Source: an uncultured Myxococcales bacterium (lineage in GTDB: Bacteria > Myxococcota_A > UBA9042 > DTJE01). From it: a stretch of 64,000 nt of DNA. The stretch covers positions 83,799 through 147,798 of the forward strand of contig CAIZWN010000008.1 of assembly GCA_903936705.1 (NCBI GenBank). Direction: 5' to 3'. The notes beneath the pieces are model-generated. The model ran no database searches and was not told the DNA's origin. It worked only from the letters and a program-made list of their open reading frames with translations. Numbering within the stretch: position 1 is the first letter of the stretch; every line of letters begins with the position of its first letter. The translations under genes and the position numbers were made by a program. Below, piece after piece: positions 9,075 to 18,094 of this stretch.

Positions 9075-10503
9075 ATTACTGACCAACAAGCAGCGTCTGC
9101 AGATACCCCCGACTCCTATGGCCGAGCAGTCCGCATCCGAGCGTCGTCGCAACATCAGTGAGGTCCCGCTGGGATACTCGCCGGAACAGGCGATGGCCGA
9201 GGCGCAACGTTGCCTGATGTGCAAGAACGCGCCGTGCATCAAGGGCTGCCCGGTCTCGGTCGATATTCCCGGTTTCATCGCGCTGGTCGCCGAAGGGAAA
9301 TTCCATCTGGCTGCGATGCGCATCAAGGACACCAACTGCCTGCCCGCCGTTTGCGGCCGCGTCTGTCCGCAGGAGGACCAGTGCCAGGTGGTGTGCATGG
9401 TGGCCAAGGCCCGCAAGGCCACTGCGTTGAGCGTGCAAATCGGCAAGCTCGAGCGCTTCGTTGCCGACTGGGACATGGCGAACCATCCCGAGGCGGAATT
9501 TCCGGTGGTGGCCAAGACCGGACGCAAGGTGGCCATAGTCGGCGCCGGCCCTGCCGGCCTGACCTGCGCTGGCGACCTGCTGGCAGACGGCCATGACGTG
9601 ACGATGTACGAGGCGCTGCACCGCGCGGGCGGCGTGCTGGTGTACGGGATTCCGGAGTTCAGGCTGCCGAAGGCGATCGTCGAACGCGAGGTCGAGACCC
9701 TCGTCCGGCGAGGCCTGAAACTGGAATGCAGCGTCGCTGTGGGCAAGTCCAAGGGCATACAGGACCTGTTCGACGAGGGATTCGAGGCAATCTTCGTCGC
9801 GACCGGCGCCGGCCTGCCGATGTTCAAGAAGATCCCGGGCGAGAACCTGCTGGGCGTTTACTCGGCCAACGAATACCTGACGCGCGCGAACCTGATGGAT
9901 GCGTACGGCTTTCCCGAGCGGTCGGATACGCCGATCCTGCGCGGCCGCAACGTCGTGGTGTTCGGCGGCGGAAACGTGGCGATGGACGCTGCCCGCACTG
10001 CGTTGCGGTTGGGCGCCGACACATCGACCATCCTTTATCGGCGGTCCGAGGTCGAGATGCCCGCCCGCGTCGAGGAAGTCCACCACGCCAAGGAAGAGGG
10101 CGTCGAGTTCCGCATGCTGCAGGATTCCATCGAGATTCTTGGCAACGAGGACTCCTGGGTTACGGGTGTGAAGTGCCTGCGAATGGAACTGGGCGAGCCC
10201 GATGCCGGTGGCCGTCGCCGTCCTGTGCCCTTGGTGGGCAGCGAGTTCGTGATCCCTGCCGACGTGGTTGTGGTGTCGATCGGCAACGGTCCAAATCCAC
10301 TGGTGCCTCGTTCTACCCCGCAGATCCTTACCAACAAGTGGGGCAACATCACGGCAGACAAGGATTCCGCGAAGACGACGATGCGGGGTGTCTGGGCGGG
10401 CGGCGATATCGTTCTTGGTGCGGCGACCGTCATCCTGGCCATGGGCGAAGGTCGCAAGGCCGCCAAGTCCATGCACGAATTTCTCCAGACCGGCGAGTGG
10501 TAG
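9067..10503 (+). CDS. NADPH-dependent glutamate synthase small-subunit homologue (NfnB/SudA/GltA type)
   Basis: 478 residues, the usual length. An N-terminal region carries two iron-sulfur sites: 'RCLMCKNAPCIKGCPV' and 'CLPAVCGRVCPQEDQC'. An FAD-binding GxGxxG (VAIVGAGPAGLTCAGDLL) follows, then the NADPH-binding motif VVVFGGGNVAMDAART and the FAD closing segment ending 'GVWAGGDIVLGAATVILAMG'. Together with the preceding gene it should form the large subunit of an NfnAB-type complex. No glutamate synthase large subunit is adjacent, which supports the NfnAB/SudAB reading over glutamate synthesis. The ATG overlaps the previous gene by 8 bases with a GAAGGAGG ribosome-binding site. Confidence 0.88.
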   Translation: MGELLTNKQRLQIPPTPMAEQSASERRRNISEVPLGYSPEQAMAEAQRCLMCKNAPCIKGCPVSVDIPGFIALVAEGKFHLAAMRIKDTNCLPAVCGRVCPQEDQCQVVCMVAKARKATALSVQIGKLERFVADWDMANHPEAEFPVVAKTGRKVAIVGAGPAGLTCAGDLLADGHDVTMYEALHRAGGVLVYGIPEFRLPKAIVEREVETLVRRGLKLECSVAVGKSKGIQDLFDEGFEAIFVATGAGLPMFKKIPGENLLGVYSANEYLTRANLMDAYGFPERSDTPILRGRNVVVFGGGNVAMDAARTALRLGADTSTILYRRSEVEMPARVEEVHHAKEEGVEFRMLQDSIEILGNEDSWVTGVKCLRMELGEPDAGGRRRPVPLVGSEFVIPADVVVVSIGNGPNPLVPRSTPQILTNKWGNITADKDSAKTTMRGVWAGGDIVLGAATVILAMGEGRKAAKSMHEFLQTGEW

Positions 10504-10535
10504 GCATGGGCTGAAAGTGGCCGCGGGGAGGGCAG

Positions 10536-11390
10536 TTGGAATTCCTGGTCGGCTTGTCGAGCTTCCTTGCTGCTGGAATTGCAGTCATTGTTGCCATCCG
10601 ACGCGGCAGTCTGTGGAGCCGTGTCCTGCTGTGGGTAGGGACCGCCTGCCAGGTGTGTGTCTTGGCAAGCCTTGGATTTGATTGGGGCTATTCCTGGGTA
10701 GAGAAGACCGCATTTTATCTGGTCGTCCAGGAGAATGCGTGGCTGGCCGTCCCACACGTGCTGGCATTGTTGTGTCTGGTGGGGCTTGCCAGATGGGGCT
10801 CGGGGTTTGCGCCTTGGGCCGTGATGCTGTCGGCCCTTCAAGCCTCCTTGTTCATCCCGGTTCTGCTTGCCGTCGAGCAGACCACATCGATGTCGTTCCT
10901 GGCTCCGGCGCCGATGACCTCCCTTTTTGCCGCGACACTGGCATCTCTTCTCTTTCTGCCGATGGCATGTCGTGCGCTCCCGGACCCGTCTTCCCGCTGG
11001 TATCGGATCGCCTTCGGCCCTCGTCAGCAACTGATTTCGGCTGTGGCCGGCCTTCGTGAACTGGCATTTGTGGTGAATGCCCCTGCGTCGGTGCTGGAAT
11101 CCGGTACGGCTGCTGGCCGTCTTGGCCATGTGGATGTCGAGGTGTCAACCGCACCCGCATTGTTTCCACCGGCCTACCGCTTGAATGTTCGACTTTGGCC
11201 AGCGGTTCCAGTTGCGCGCGATCAGCAACCGGGTTGTCCAGGATTTGCGCCCCGCGAGATCGTCAGGTTTTGTGATGGCGGGCTGGAATACGAGGGATGT
11301 TCCCCTGCGGCTTTCGCTGTTCTTCCCGAGGGACTGAGGGCGTTTGTTTGCCGAATGGCCGGCGCGGAAGGGCCCGGGTCAGATACCTGA
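10536..11390 (+). CDS. Hypothetical membrane protein
   Basis: 284 residues with a TTG start behind a strong GGGGAGGG site. The first half (about residues 5-150) holds four or five hydrophobic helices, among them 'HVLALLCLVGLARWG' and 'TSLFAATLASLLFLPMA'. The second half (about 165-284) is a soluble domain with a Pro-rich stretch and no motif I recognise. It lies 30 bases after the NfnB gene on the same strand and could share its transcript. It converges on the PqqD-like gene, ending 37 bases away. Function unknown. Confidence 0.7.
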   Translation: MEFLVGLSSFLAAGIAVIVAIRRGSLWSRVLLWVGTACQVCVLASLGFDWGYSWVEKTAFYLVVQENAWLAVPHVLALLCLVGLARWGSGFAPWAVMLSALQASLFIPVLLAVEQTTSMSFLAPAPMTSLFAATLASLLFLPMACRALPDPSSRWYRIAFGPRQQLISAVAGLRELAFVVNAPASVLESGTAAGRLGHVDVEVSTAPALFPPAYRLNVRLWPAVPVARDQQPGCPGFAPREIVRFCDGGLEYEGCSPAAFAVLPEGLRAFVCRMAGAEGPGSDT

Positions 11391-11427
11391 ATTATCGACG
11401 ATCGGTCGGGTCGGGGTGCAGCGGTCA

Positions 11428-11817
11428 TCACTCCTCGCGCAGCGCGACAACATGTTTCTGGCGGGCAAGGGTCCGCAGAAACGGTCCAAGTCGCAGGCGC
11501 AAGTCGGTCTGATCCGGGAATACAAGGGCCAGTCCAGCGGCTATCTCCTCGCCTGTGCGAGTTCCGTCGCACAGTTCCCAGGCCGCAGAACCGGTCTGGT
11601 CAAGACGGATCCGGAAGTTCGGCTGGCGCAGGATGGGCGACAGAAATCGTCGCAGGATTGCCCCGTCGAATCGCGGCACAATCACAAGAATCTGTCCGTC
11701 CTCGCCACGCTCGCTGGCACGAAGAGTTCTGAACCGGCAGGCCAGCAGGTTCCCAACCCAGGCCGGCTCGGGGATGCCGGGAGTATCGTCTTTGGGGAAC
11801 TTTTCTTCGTGCAACAT
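11428..11817 (-). CDS. PqqD-like peptide-binding protein
   Basis: 129 residues with a GGGAGG site 7 bases before the ATG. The core 'FRIRLDQTGSAAWELCDGTR' followed by 'TGEEIAAGLALVF' is the signature of the PqqD family, winged-helix-like RiPP recognition domains that present a precursor peptide to a radical SAM or other maturase. It is longer than PqqD itself (about 90 residues) through an N-terminal extension of about 55 residues. No radical SAM partner or precursor peptide is adjacent; the nearest SPASM-type radical SAM gene here is at 34432. Stand-alone PqqD-like proteins of unknown role are common, so a RiPP function is only a possibility. Confidence 0.7.
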   Translation of the reverse strand: MLHEEKFPKDDTPGIPEPAWVGNLLACRFRTLRASERGEDGQILVIVPRFDGAILRRFLSPILRQPNFRIRLDQTGSAAWELCDGTRTGEEIAAGLALVFPDQTDLRLRLGPFLRTLARQKHVVALREE

Positions 11818-11935
11818 GCGCCAGCCTCCCAGTCACCTTCCCGTGTACCACCGACGCACCCGTGCGGTCCACCGCCAGCCTTGCAGGACCCAGTCGGCCC
11901 GTGGCATGATGCAGCCGTTCCCGCGAGGAAAGCTG

Positions 11936-13288
11936 ATGGCGGCCCGCAAGAAGGCATCCAGGGACCCCTCCCCGTTCGGCAGGGCGTCCTTGTGGATCGA
12001 CAACGCCAGGGATGAGGCAATCACCCTGCAGGCCGAACTGGTTCGGCGCAACGCGGTTGGTCCCCTCAGCGGTGGTCCCGGCGAACTTGAAAAGGCGGAT
12101 TTCCTGGAGGCATGGATGGTTGCCCAGGGGTTTGCCCCTGTGCGCCGATTGACCTCCATGGACAACGGAATCCAGCGCCCCAACCTTGTGTCGGTGCTTC
12201 CAGGACGCGATAGGTCACGATGTCTTTGGTTGATGTCGCACATGGATGTGGTGCCGCCCGGAGACGTGTCCTCGTGGCGCAGCGAACCATTCGTTCTGCG
12301 TGTCGAGGGTGACAAGCTGGTTGGGCGCGGCGTCGAGGACAACCACCAGGGCATCGTTTCCTCTTTGCTGGCCGTGAAGGCCCTGATAGTCAACGGGGTT
12401 CAGCCAGAATGCGACGTCGGCCTGCTGTTCGTGTCCGACGAGGAGTCGGCTTCCCTGCACGGAATCCGCTGGTTGCTGGACCACCACCGCGACCTGTTCG
12501 GCCCCAACGATTCTTTTGTCGTCCCCGACGCTGGAAACGAGGATGGCTCCCAGATTGAGGTCGCCGAAAAGTCCATACTCTGGCTGCGCCTGAAGACGGT
12601 CGGCAAGCAGGTGCACGCCAGTACGCCGCATTTGGGTCGCAACGCCATGACTGCCGGCGCCCACCTTATTGTGCGTCTGGCCGATCTGTATTCCAGGTTC
12701 GATGCGCGCGACCCCCTGTTCGATCCGCCCTCGTCAACGTTCGAGCCGACTCGACACGAAGCCAGCGTGCAGAACGTCAACACGATTCCGGGCGACGACG
12801 TCTTCTACCTTGACTGCCGGATATTGCCGTCGGTGTCTGTGGAGGCCGTGCAATTGGCGGTGCGAGAGATTGCTGCCGAGGTGGCCCGCCATAACCGGGT
12901 CGTCGTCAACGTGGATATTGTCCAGCGCGAGGACGCCGCCCCGTCGACACCTCCGTCTTGCGATCTTGTTCAGCGGGTGATCCGGTCGGTTCGCAAGGTC
13001 TATAACGTGGATGCCCGTCCCCGCGGAATTGGCGGTGGAACGGTGGCCGCTTACCTGCGGCGACTTGGATGGCCGGTGGTTGTCTGGGCGCGTCAGGACG
13101 GTACCGCGCACCGCCCCAACGAGTACGTCTGGATTCCGAACCTGCTGGGCGATGCCAAGGTATTTGCCAGCCTGACGATAGGCGAGGTCGCGCCGGAAAC
13201 ATCCGTCATCGACGTCGATGCCAACGGGCCGCATGACACCACAGGGGGGGCCAATGGATCTTCAGCGACTTCAGGCAGCGGTGCGTGA
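11936..13288 (+). CDS. M20-family zinc metallopeptidase
   Basis: 450 residues from the ATG at 11936, chosen for its CGAGGAA site; the open frame extends further upstream without a signal. Metal-binding features of the M20 family are all visible: 'MSHMDVVPPGD' (His), 'GRGVEDNHQG' (Asp), 'VSDEESAS' (Glu-Glu), and a C-terminal His in 'DGTAHRPNEYVW'. A lid/dimerisation domain lies in the middle. It should cleave dipeptides or an acyl-amino-acid bond in the cytoplasm. The gene's last 35 bases overlap the start of the M24 peptidase, so the two are probably co-translated and may form a peptide-degradation pair. It is divergent from the PqqD-like gene. Confidence 0.85.
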   Translation: MAARKKASRDPSPFGRASLWIDNARDEAITLQAELVRRNAVGPLSGGPGELEKADFLEAWMVAQGFAPVRRLTSMDNGIQRPNLVSVLPGRDRSRCLWLMSHMDVVPPGDVSSWRSEPFVLRVEGDKLVGRGVEDNHQGIVSSLLAVKALIVNGVQPECDVGLLFVSDEESASLHGIRWLLDHHRDLFGPNDSFVVPDAGNEDGSQIEVAEKSILWLRLKTVGKQVHASTPHLGRNAMTAGAHLIVRLADLYSRFDARDPLFDPPSSTFEPTRHEASVQNVNTIPGDDVFYLDCRILPSVSVEAVQLAVREIAAEVARHNRVVVNVDIVQREDAAPSTPPSCDLVQRVIRSVRKVYNVDARPRGIGGGTVAAYLRRLGWPVVVWARQDGTAHRPNEYVWIPNLLGDAKVFASLTIGEVAPETSVIDVDANGPHDTTGGANGSSATSGSGA

Positions 13289-14429
13289 GGCCGGCTTTGA
13301 CGGCTGGCTGTTCTGCGACTTCCACAACCGGGACGCCCTGGCCTATCGGATCCTGGGCATGGATCTGGGCAAGTTCACGTCTCGCCGATGGTTCTACCTG
13401 GTCCCGGCTTTGGGCGACCCGGTTCGCCTGGTCAGCAGGGTCGAGCCGTCGCGTCTGGACGATCTGCCAGGGGAAAAGCGCCTGTATCTGTCGTGGGGCG
13501 ATCTCCAGGCATCACTGACGGCATTGGTGAAAGGGCTGCGAATCGCGATGCAGTGGTCTCCCGACGATGCCATTCCCTACGTCAGCACGGTGGATGGCGG
13601 GATGATCGACCTGGTGCGGTCCGCCGGTGCAACCGTGGTGTCGTCCGCCGATCTGGTGCAGGTCTTCGAGGCCGTCATCGACGAGTCGGGCTACCAGTCG
13701 CACCTGGACGCTGGCCGGCGCGTGCATTCGATCAAGGACGAGGCATTCGCCTTGATTCACGAGGCCCTGGAATCAGGCCGCGACGTCAACGAGTTCGACG
13801 TGCAGCAGTTCATTGTGCGTCGATTCGATGAGGCAGGCATGACCTGCCATCGCGAATGGCCCATCGTCGGTGTCAACGACCATCCTGCCGATCCTCACTT
13901 CGAGCCGACCCCGCAGAACGCGCGTGTGATTCGTCGCGGCGACACGATCCTCATCGACCTTTGGGCATGCGACAAGGCGCCTGGCAGTATCTGGCACGAC
14001 ATCACCTGGTGCGGGTACGCCGGAACGACGCCTCCTGCGAAGTACCTCGAAATCTTCAATGTCGTCCGTGACGCCCGTGACGCCGCCGTCGCGTTCGCCC
14101 AGGCCAGGTTTGCGTCGGGCCAGGGATGCGCCGGTTGGGAGGTGGATGATGCGTGTCGCGCGGTCGTGAAAGCTGCCGGTTATGGAGAATTCTTCATACA
14201 TCGCACGGGTCATTCGATCGGTACGGCAGTGCACGGCAACGGCGTCAATATCGACAACCTCGAGACACGCGACTTGCGGCGCCTTGTTCCCGGTATCTGC
14301 TTTTCAGTGGAACCGGGCATTTATCTTCCGGGTCAGATGGCGGTCCGGTCCGAAGTCGACGTGTTCGTCCGTCATGATGGCGTGGTAGAAGTTACGGGTC
14401 CTGCCCAGATGGACCTAGTGCTTGTCTGA
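13254..14429 (+). CDS. M24-family aminopeptidase (Xaa-Pro peptidase type)
   Basis: 391 residues from the ATG at 13254 behind ACAGGGGGGG. A creatinase-like N-terminal domain precedes the pita-bread catalytic domain. Metal ligands are visible: two Asp in 'ILIDLWACDKAPGSIWHDI', His in 'FIHRTGHSIGTAVHG', Glu in 'FSVEPGIYLPG' and Glu in 'AVRSEVDVFV'. It removes N-terminal residues, probably before proline. It overlaps the M20 gene by 35 bases at its start. It converges on the glycosyltransferase gene, overlapping it by 15 bases at its end. Confidence 0.87.
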   Translation: MDLQRLQAAVREAGFDGWLFCDFHNRDALAYRILGMDLGKFTSRRWFYLVPALGDPVRLVSRVEPSRLDDLPGEKRLYLSWGDLQASLTALVKGLRIAMQWSPDDAIPYVSTVDGGMIDLVRSAGATVVSSADLVQVFEAVIDESGYQSHLDAGRRVHSIKDEAFALIHEALESGRDVNEFDVQQFIVRRFDEAGMTCHREWPIVGVNDHPADPHFEPTPQNARVIRRGDTILIDLWACDKAPGSIWHDITWCGYAGTTPPAKYLEIFNVVRDARDAAVAFAQARFASGQGCAGWEVDDACRAVVKAAGYGEFFIHRTGHSIGTAVHGNGVNIDNLETRDLRRLVPGICFSVEPGIYLPGQMAVRSEVDVFVRHDGVVEVTGPAQMDLVLV

Positions 14430-15149
14430 CGCTTCCGGCACCTTTGTTCCAAATCGCAGTCGCCACGGCATCTTCAAGGACTCCCAGAAGATCCCGCTGC
14501 CAAGCTTGGATTCGCCGCGCGTCCTGTCCGGGAACGTGATGGGCGTCTCGATGATCCGGAAGCCAAGGCGGTGCGTTCGGTAGTTCATTTCCATCTGGAA
14601 TGCGTAGCCCGCAGCACCCACGGCGTCCAGGTCGATAGCCAGCAGAGCCTCGCGTCGCCATGCCTTGAAACCGCCAGTCAGGTCGATGACAGGTACGCCA
14701 AGGATGGTGCGCGCGTAGAGGTTGCCGCCCATGCTGAGGATCTTGCGTTTCAGAGGCCAGCTCTCGGTCTCTCCGCCCTTCACGTATCGCGACCCGATGA
14801 CCATGTCGGCGCGCTCAAGGCACGTCAGCAGATCGGCAAGGTACCTTGGTGGATGACTGAAGTCGCAATCCATCTGAACAATCACGTCGTAACCGAGGGA
14901 CAGGCAGTCCTTGAAGCCGGCGACGTAAGCCTTGCCCAGTCCCTGTTTGCCCTGGCGCGACAGCAGGTGGATCCGAGGGTCGGTGCCGGCCAGTCGTTTG
15001 ACGATCTCGCCCGTCCCGTCAGGAGACGAGTCATCGACGACCAGGATATCTGCCGCGGGGACCACGGCATGGATTTCCGGGATGATCAAGCCGATGTTCT
15101 CGGCTTCGTTGTAGGTCGGAATCACGATAACGACGCGGCGATCCCCCAT
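14415..15149 (-). CDS. Polyprenol-phosphate mannosyltransferase-like GT2 glycosyltransferase
   Basis: 244 residues. The GT2 fold opens with VVIVIPTYNEAENIG. The metal/nucleotide site is VVDDSSPDGTGEIV followed by 'QMDCDFSHPP', both typical of dolichol-phosphate-mannose synthase (DPM1) and bacterial Ppm homologues. 'IDLTGGFKAWRREAL' and 'YAFQMEMNYR' also match that family. No C-terminal membrane domain is present, as in DPM1-like single-domain enzymes. It should move a hexose from a nucleotide sugar to a polyprenyl phosphate at the inner membrane, feeding glycan or protein glycosylation. The sugar is inferred from family only. Confidence 0.83.
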   Translation of the reverse strand: MGDRRVVIVIPTYNEAENIGLIIPEIHAVVPAADILVVDDSSPDGTGEIVKRLAGTDPRIHLLSRQGKQGLGKAYVAGFKDCLSLGYDVIVQMDCDFSHPPRYLADLLTCLERADMVIGSRYVKGGETESWPLKRKILSMGGNLYARTILGVPVIDLTGGFKAWRREALLAIDLDAVGAAGYAFQMEMNYRTHRLGFRIIETPITFPDRTRGESKLGSGIFWESLKMPWRLRFGTKVPEASDKH

Positions 15150-15255
15150 CGGGTCCTCTTTTGGCTAGGTCGGCCCTATCCTGCCACGACGCACCGGGAG
15201 GGTCCAGTGATGTTCCGTGTACCGCAGCCTGCAGTTGGGCAGCCAAGGCCGTTTC

Positions 15256-15284
15256 TTGACACACCCGGCACCCGGGCTTAACGT
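15256..15284 (+). promoter_or_regulatory. Sigma-70-type promoter of the outer-membrane barrel gene
   Basis: TTGACA (15256-15261), a 17-base spacer and TAACGT (15279-15284). The -10 ends 22 bases before the ATG at 15307. Confidence 0.55.
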
Positions 15285-15306
15285 TCCTTCAGTCTGGAGG
15301 TCATGG

Positions 15307-16233
15307 ATGCAGTTCGTGCGTGCGGTTGGCATCGCCGGGATCGTCGTTGCAACCGTGCTTGCGTCGCCCGTTGTTCCGGCCCGCGAGAACGGTGCGCCGG
15401 CACGCGCGCTTGGCATGGCTGATGCCGTTCGGGCGATGAGCATGGGCACATCCGGCCTCTACTTCAACCCGGCCGGCATGGCCCAGGTGATGAGCTACGC
15501 CATCGACGTCGGATACGGCTACAAGGCATGGGTTGCCGGGCACAACATCCACCTGTCGTTCGTTGATTCGAAGACCAATCCCGACGTTGCTGGTGGCGCC
15601 GGCTACACCTATTCGTACGCAAACAAGAACGGTATCAAGACCCAAACCCATGACCTGCGTTTCGCAATAGGATCCCAGTTCCGCCGGGGCAGCATCCAGT
15701 TCTGCTATGGTGGCGGCTTTCGGTACATGAAAGTCCAGCAGGACGCGACCGGCAATAACTATGATCTCAGCAAGTGGGCGCCGACGATGGACCTTGGCGT
15801 GCTGCTGGGCTTCAACGACCTGTTCTACATCGGCATCGCCTCCCAGAACATCATTTCCATGCCGACGGCAAAGGGTCCCAAGCCCCAGGACCGCTACCGC
15901 TTCGCCCCCAGGTCAGTCGGCGTCGGGGTCGGACTCTCATACTCGGTCCTGCACCTGGGGGTCGATATGGACATCGACCTTGAGTCCAAGGGGAAGAACA
16001 AGGCAACCATCAGCCCGATGGTTGGCCTGGAGATTACGCTTGCCCAGACTATCGCAATCCGGGCGGGTTACATCTTCGACCGGGTCGGCAATCTCTACCA
16101 TACGCAGCATCGCATCTCGGCCGGTCTTGGCTACGTTTCGAAGTACGTGGGCATTGACCTGGGCTATTCGCATGACGTAACCCACGTGACGGACTGGATG
16201 ATTGAGTCGTCGATCAGGGTGTTCTTGCCCTGA
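15307..16233 (+). CDS. Outer-membrane beta-barrel protein, FadL/PorV-like
   Basis: 308 residues from the ATG at 15307, six bases after GGAGG; it begins with a signal peptide (MQFVRAVGIAGIVVATVLAS). The mature start has 'MGMADAVRAMSMGTSGLYFN' style text (ALGMADAV, SMGTSGLYFNPAGMA) that marks FadL/PorV/UPF0164 barrels, where a Asn-Pro-Ala segment follows the N-terminal plug. The rest alternates polar and hydrophobic residues in about a dozen strands and ends in an aromatic-containing strand (IRVFLP). It probably sits in the outer membrane; a transport or scaffold role is inferred. The next gene starts 55 bases later on the same strand. Confidence 0.72.
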   Translation: MQFVRAVGIAGIVVATVLASPVVPARENGAPARALGMADAVRAMSMGTSGLYFNPAGMAQVMSYAIDVGYGYKAWVAGHNIHLSFVDSKTNPDVAGGAGYTYSYANKNGIKTQTHDLRFAIGSQFRRGSIQFCYGGGFRYMKVQQDATGNNYDLSKWAPTMDLGVLLGFNDLFYIGIASQNIISMPTAKGPKPQDRYRFAPRSVGVGVGLSYSVLHLGVDMDIDLESKGKNKATISPMVGLEITLAQTIAIRAGYIFDRVGNLYHTQHRISAGLGYVSKYVGIDLGYSHDVTHVTDWMIESSIRVFLP

Positions 16234-16254
16234 GACATTGTGTTATCCTACACT
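16225..16254 (+). promoter_or_regulatory. Possible promoter of the Kazal lipoprotein
   Basis: TTGCCC (16225-16230), an 18-base spacer and TACACT (16249-16254), starting inside the end of the preceding barrel gene and 35 bases before the ATG at 16289. Confidence 0.35.
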
Positions 16255-16288
16255 ACGGCGGGTTCGACTCTTGTCGCGGGAGGTTGTC

Positions 16289-17737
16289 ATGATTGTCCGT
16301 CCGACCCTGCGTGTGCTGTCTTTGATCCCAGTCCTGTCTCTTGCGCTGGCTTGTGGTGGCGGAGGTGGGGGGCCGGATGCGTTCGTGCCGGAGGATCTTG
16401 TTGACGACGATGCTGTTGGCGAGGATTCCGGAAATGACGTGAAGGATGTCGTACAGCTTGACGATGGGGTGGTCATCAAGGATGACAACAGTGGCGACGT
16501 CAAGCCAGGCGACGGCGTGGTCGAAGATCGGATCGAGCCTGACACCCAGCAGGTGGACACTGGCAGCGAGACCACCGAGGTGAATTTGTGCCCATGTCCG
16601 GTGCCTGTTGCAGGGCAGCCGGCCACCGACGTGTGCTTGATTACAGACCTGCCTAAGCATCTGAAGGTCGAGTACACCTCGGATATCTGCGCAAAGTGTG
16701 CTCAATGCGCGAATGGTCCCGAGTGCAAGGGATGCACCGGCACCAGGACCGATTGCGTTGACCTGCCTGCCCCCAATTACGTCTCATGGAAGGGCAAGTG
16801 CGACAACTGCGATTGGTGCGCGACCGAGACCGAATGTCTTGAACAGGATTACAAGGTCTGCGGGAAAGTCTGCGCAAGCAAGGGAGGGGTTGCGACCGAG
16901 TACGCCGATCTCTGCAAGATGAAAGGCGACTTTGGCTGCTTCCCGGATTACTACGGCAGCATCGACAACTTCGGCGCGTGTCCTGCGGCGTCTTGCGATG
17001 CGTGCATCCTCGAACCTTCCAACCCCGTTTGTGGCAAGGACGGCAAGACATACCGCAACGATTGTTCGCGGATTCAGTGTTCAGGGTCCCCGGCTGTAGA
17101 GCGCGATTACCTGGGGGCGTGCCTGGGCGTGAATTTCTGCTCGACATGCAAGGATGCCGGCCACTCTGCGGTCTGCGGTAGCGACGGTATTACTTACGCC
17201 AACGAATGCGCGGCGACGACCTGCGCCATTGGCGACAAGACTGTAGCCCATGTCGGGCCGTGTTGTCCCGAGTGCGGCAATCTGGGACCCGAAGAGTGCG
17301 CGGCTGACGGCAAGGTCTACAAGAACGTGTGTGCGGCAGCATGTGCCAAGGTGGCACCCTGCGGCTCGGGCGGGCCTGTCGTCTGCGGCAAGGACGGCCA
17401 GGACCAGCCGAATGCCTGCTGGGCGAACTGCAAGTCTGGCGGTACCTTGCATGAAGGCGAATGCGTCGGCGTTTGCGAGCAGTGCGACAAGACCTACGCT
17501 CCGATCTGCGGTGTGGGCTCGAACGGACTGCCGAGGTCCTTCCAGAACACGTGCTTCCGGGATTGCCTCGGTGGAACTGGCAGTACACCTGGTCTTTGCA
17601 CCAAGTGCACCACTGACTGCCAGAACGCCACCCCCGCAACCGTTTGCGGTGACGATGGCATCACCTATCCGAACAGTTGCATCCCCAGGAGCTGCATGAT
17701 GCTGCCGAATCCCACTGCCGGAGCCTGCCCCCTCTAG
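16289..17737 (+). CDS. Lipoprotein with six Kazal-like domains
   Basis: 482 residues from the ATG at 16289, behind GGGAGG. The signal peptide ends in a lipobox-like ALAC followed by a Gly-rich linker and an Asp-rich stretch to about residue 95. A Cys-rich segment with CxxC pairs follows. From about residue 240 to the end come six Kazal-like units. The best reads PVCGKDGKTYRNDC; others are AVCGSDGITYANEC and TVCGDDGITYPNSC, and two or three are less regular. Kazal domains inhibit serine proteases by a disulfide-stabilised loop, so the protein may protect the cell surface from proteases of prey, hosts or neighbours. That role is inference; similar follistatin-like repeats can also be structural. 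Confidence 0.85.
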   Translation: MIVRPTLRVLSLIPVLSLALACGGGGGGPDAFVPEDLVDDDAVGEDSGNDVKDVVQLDDGVVIKDDNSGDVKPGDGVVEDRIEPDTQQVDTGSETTEVNLCPCPVPVAGQPATDVCLITDLPKHLKVEYTSDICAKCAQCANGPECKGCTGTRTDCVDLPAPNYVSWKGKCDNCDWCATETECLEQDYKVCGKVCASKGGVATEYADLCKMKGDFGCFPDYYGSIDNFGACPAASCDACILEPSNPVCGKDGKTYRNDCSRIQCSGSPAVERDYLGACLGVNFCSTCKDAGHSAVCGSDGITYANECAATTCAIGDKTVAHVGPCCPECGNLGPEECAADGKVYKNVCAAACAKVAPCGSGGPVVCGKDGQDQPNACWANCKSGGTLHEGECVGVCEQCDKTYAPICGVGSNGLPRSFQNTCFRDCLGGTGSTPGLCTKCTTDCQNATPATVCGDDGITYPNSCIPRSCMMLPNPTAGACPL

Positions 17738-17799
17738 CCGCAATCAAGCTCCGCATCGCGCCTCAGCCGCCTTGACTTCCCCTAATGGCCATGCGAACG

Positions 17800-18060
17800 T
17801 CCGTGCCGTGAACCTGCTCGCGTGTGGACGGGGAGGCCCCCGTCCAAGAGGGAAGCGGGTGTAAATCCCGCGCGGTCCCGCCACTGTGAGGAGGCAGGCC
17901 GGAAGTCTTCCTGTAAGGGAAGATCCGGACCGGCCGGATCCCGTTCCGAGGCCACCGGGGGTGATTCTCCGGGAAGGCGAACGGGATTCGGGGGCGCCCG
18001 ATCGGGCGGACCCCGGTCTCCAAGCCAGGAAACCTGCTCGCGAGACGGCCCGGGTGCGCG
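17800..18060 (+). ncRNA. Cobalamin (B12) riboswitch
   Basis: The conserved core is plain: AAGAGGGAAGCGGGTGTAAA starting at 17846, continuing to CCCGCCACTGTGA near 17877-17889. The B12 box AAGCCAGGAAACCTGC lies at 18022-18037. The spacing between these blocks fits the long-arm form of the class. It lies directly before the TonB receptor and B12 transporter genes and should switch them off when adenosylcobalamin is plentiful. Outer boundaries are approximate. Confidence 0.93.
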
Positions 18061-18094
18061 GCGGATAACGCGACTTCGGGCGGCCGGGACCGAG

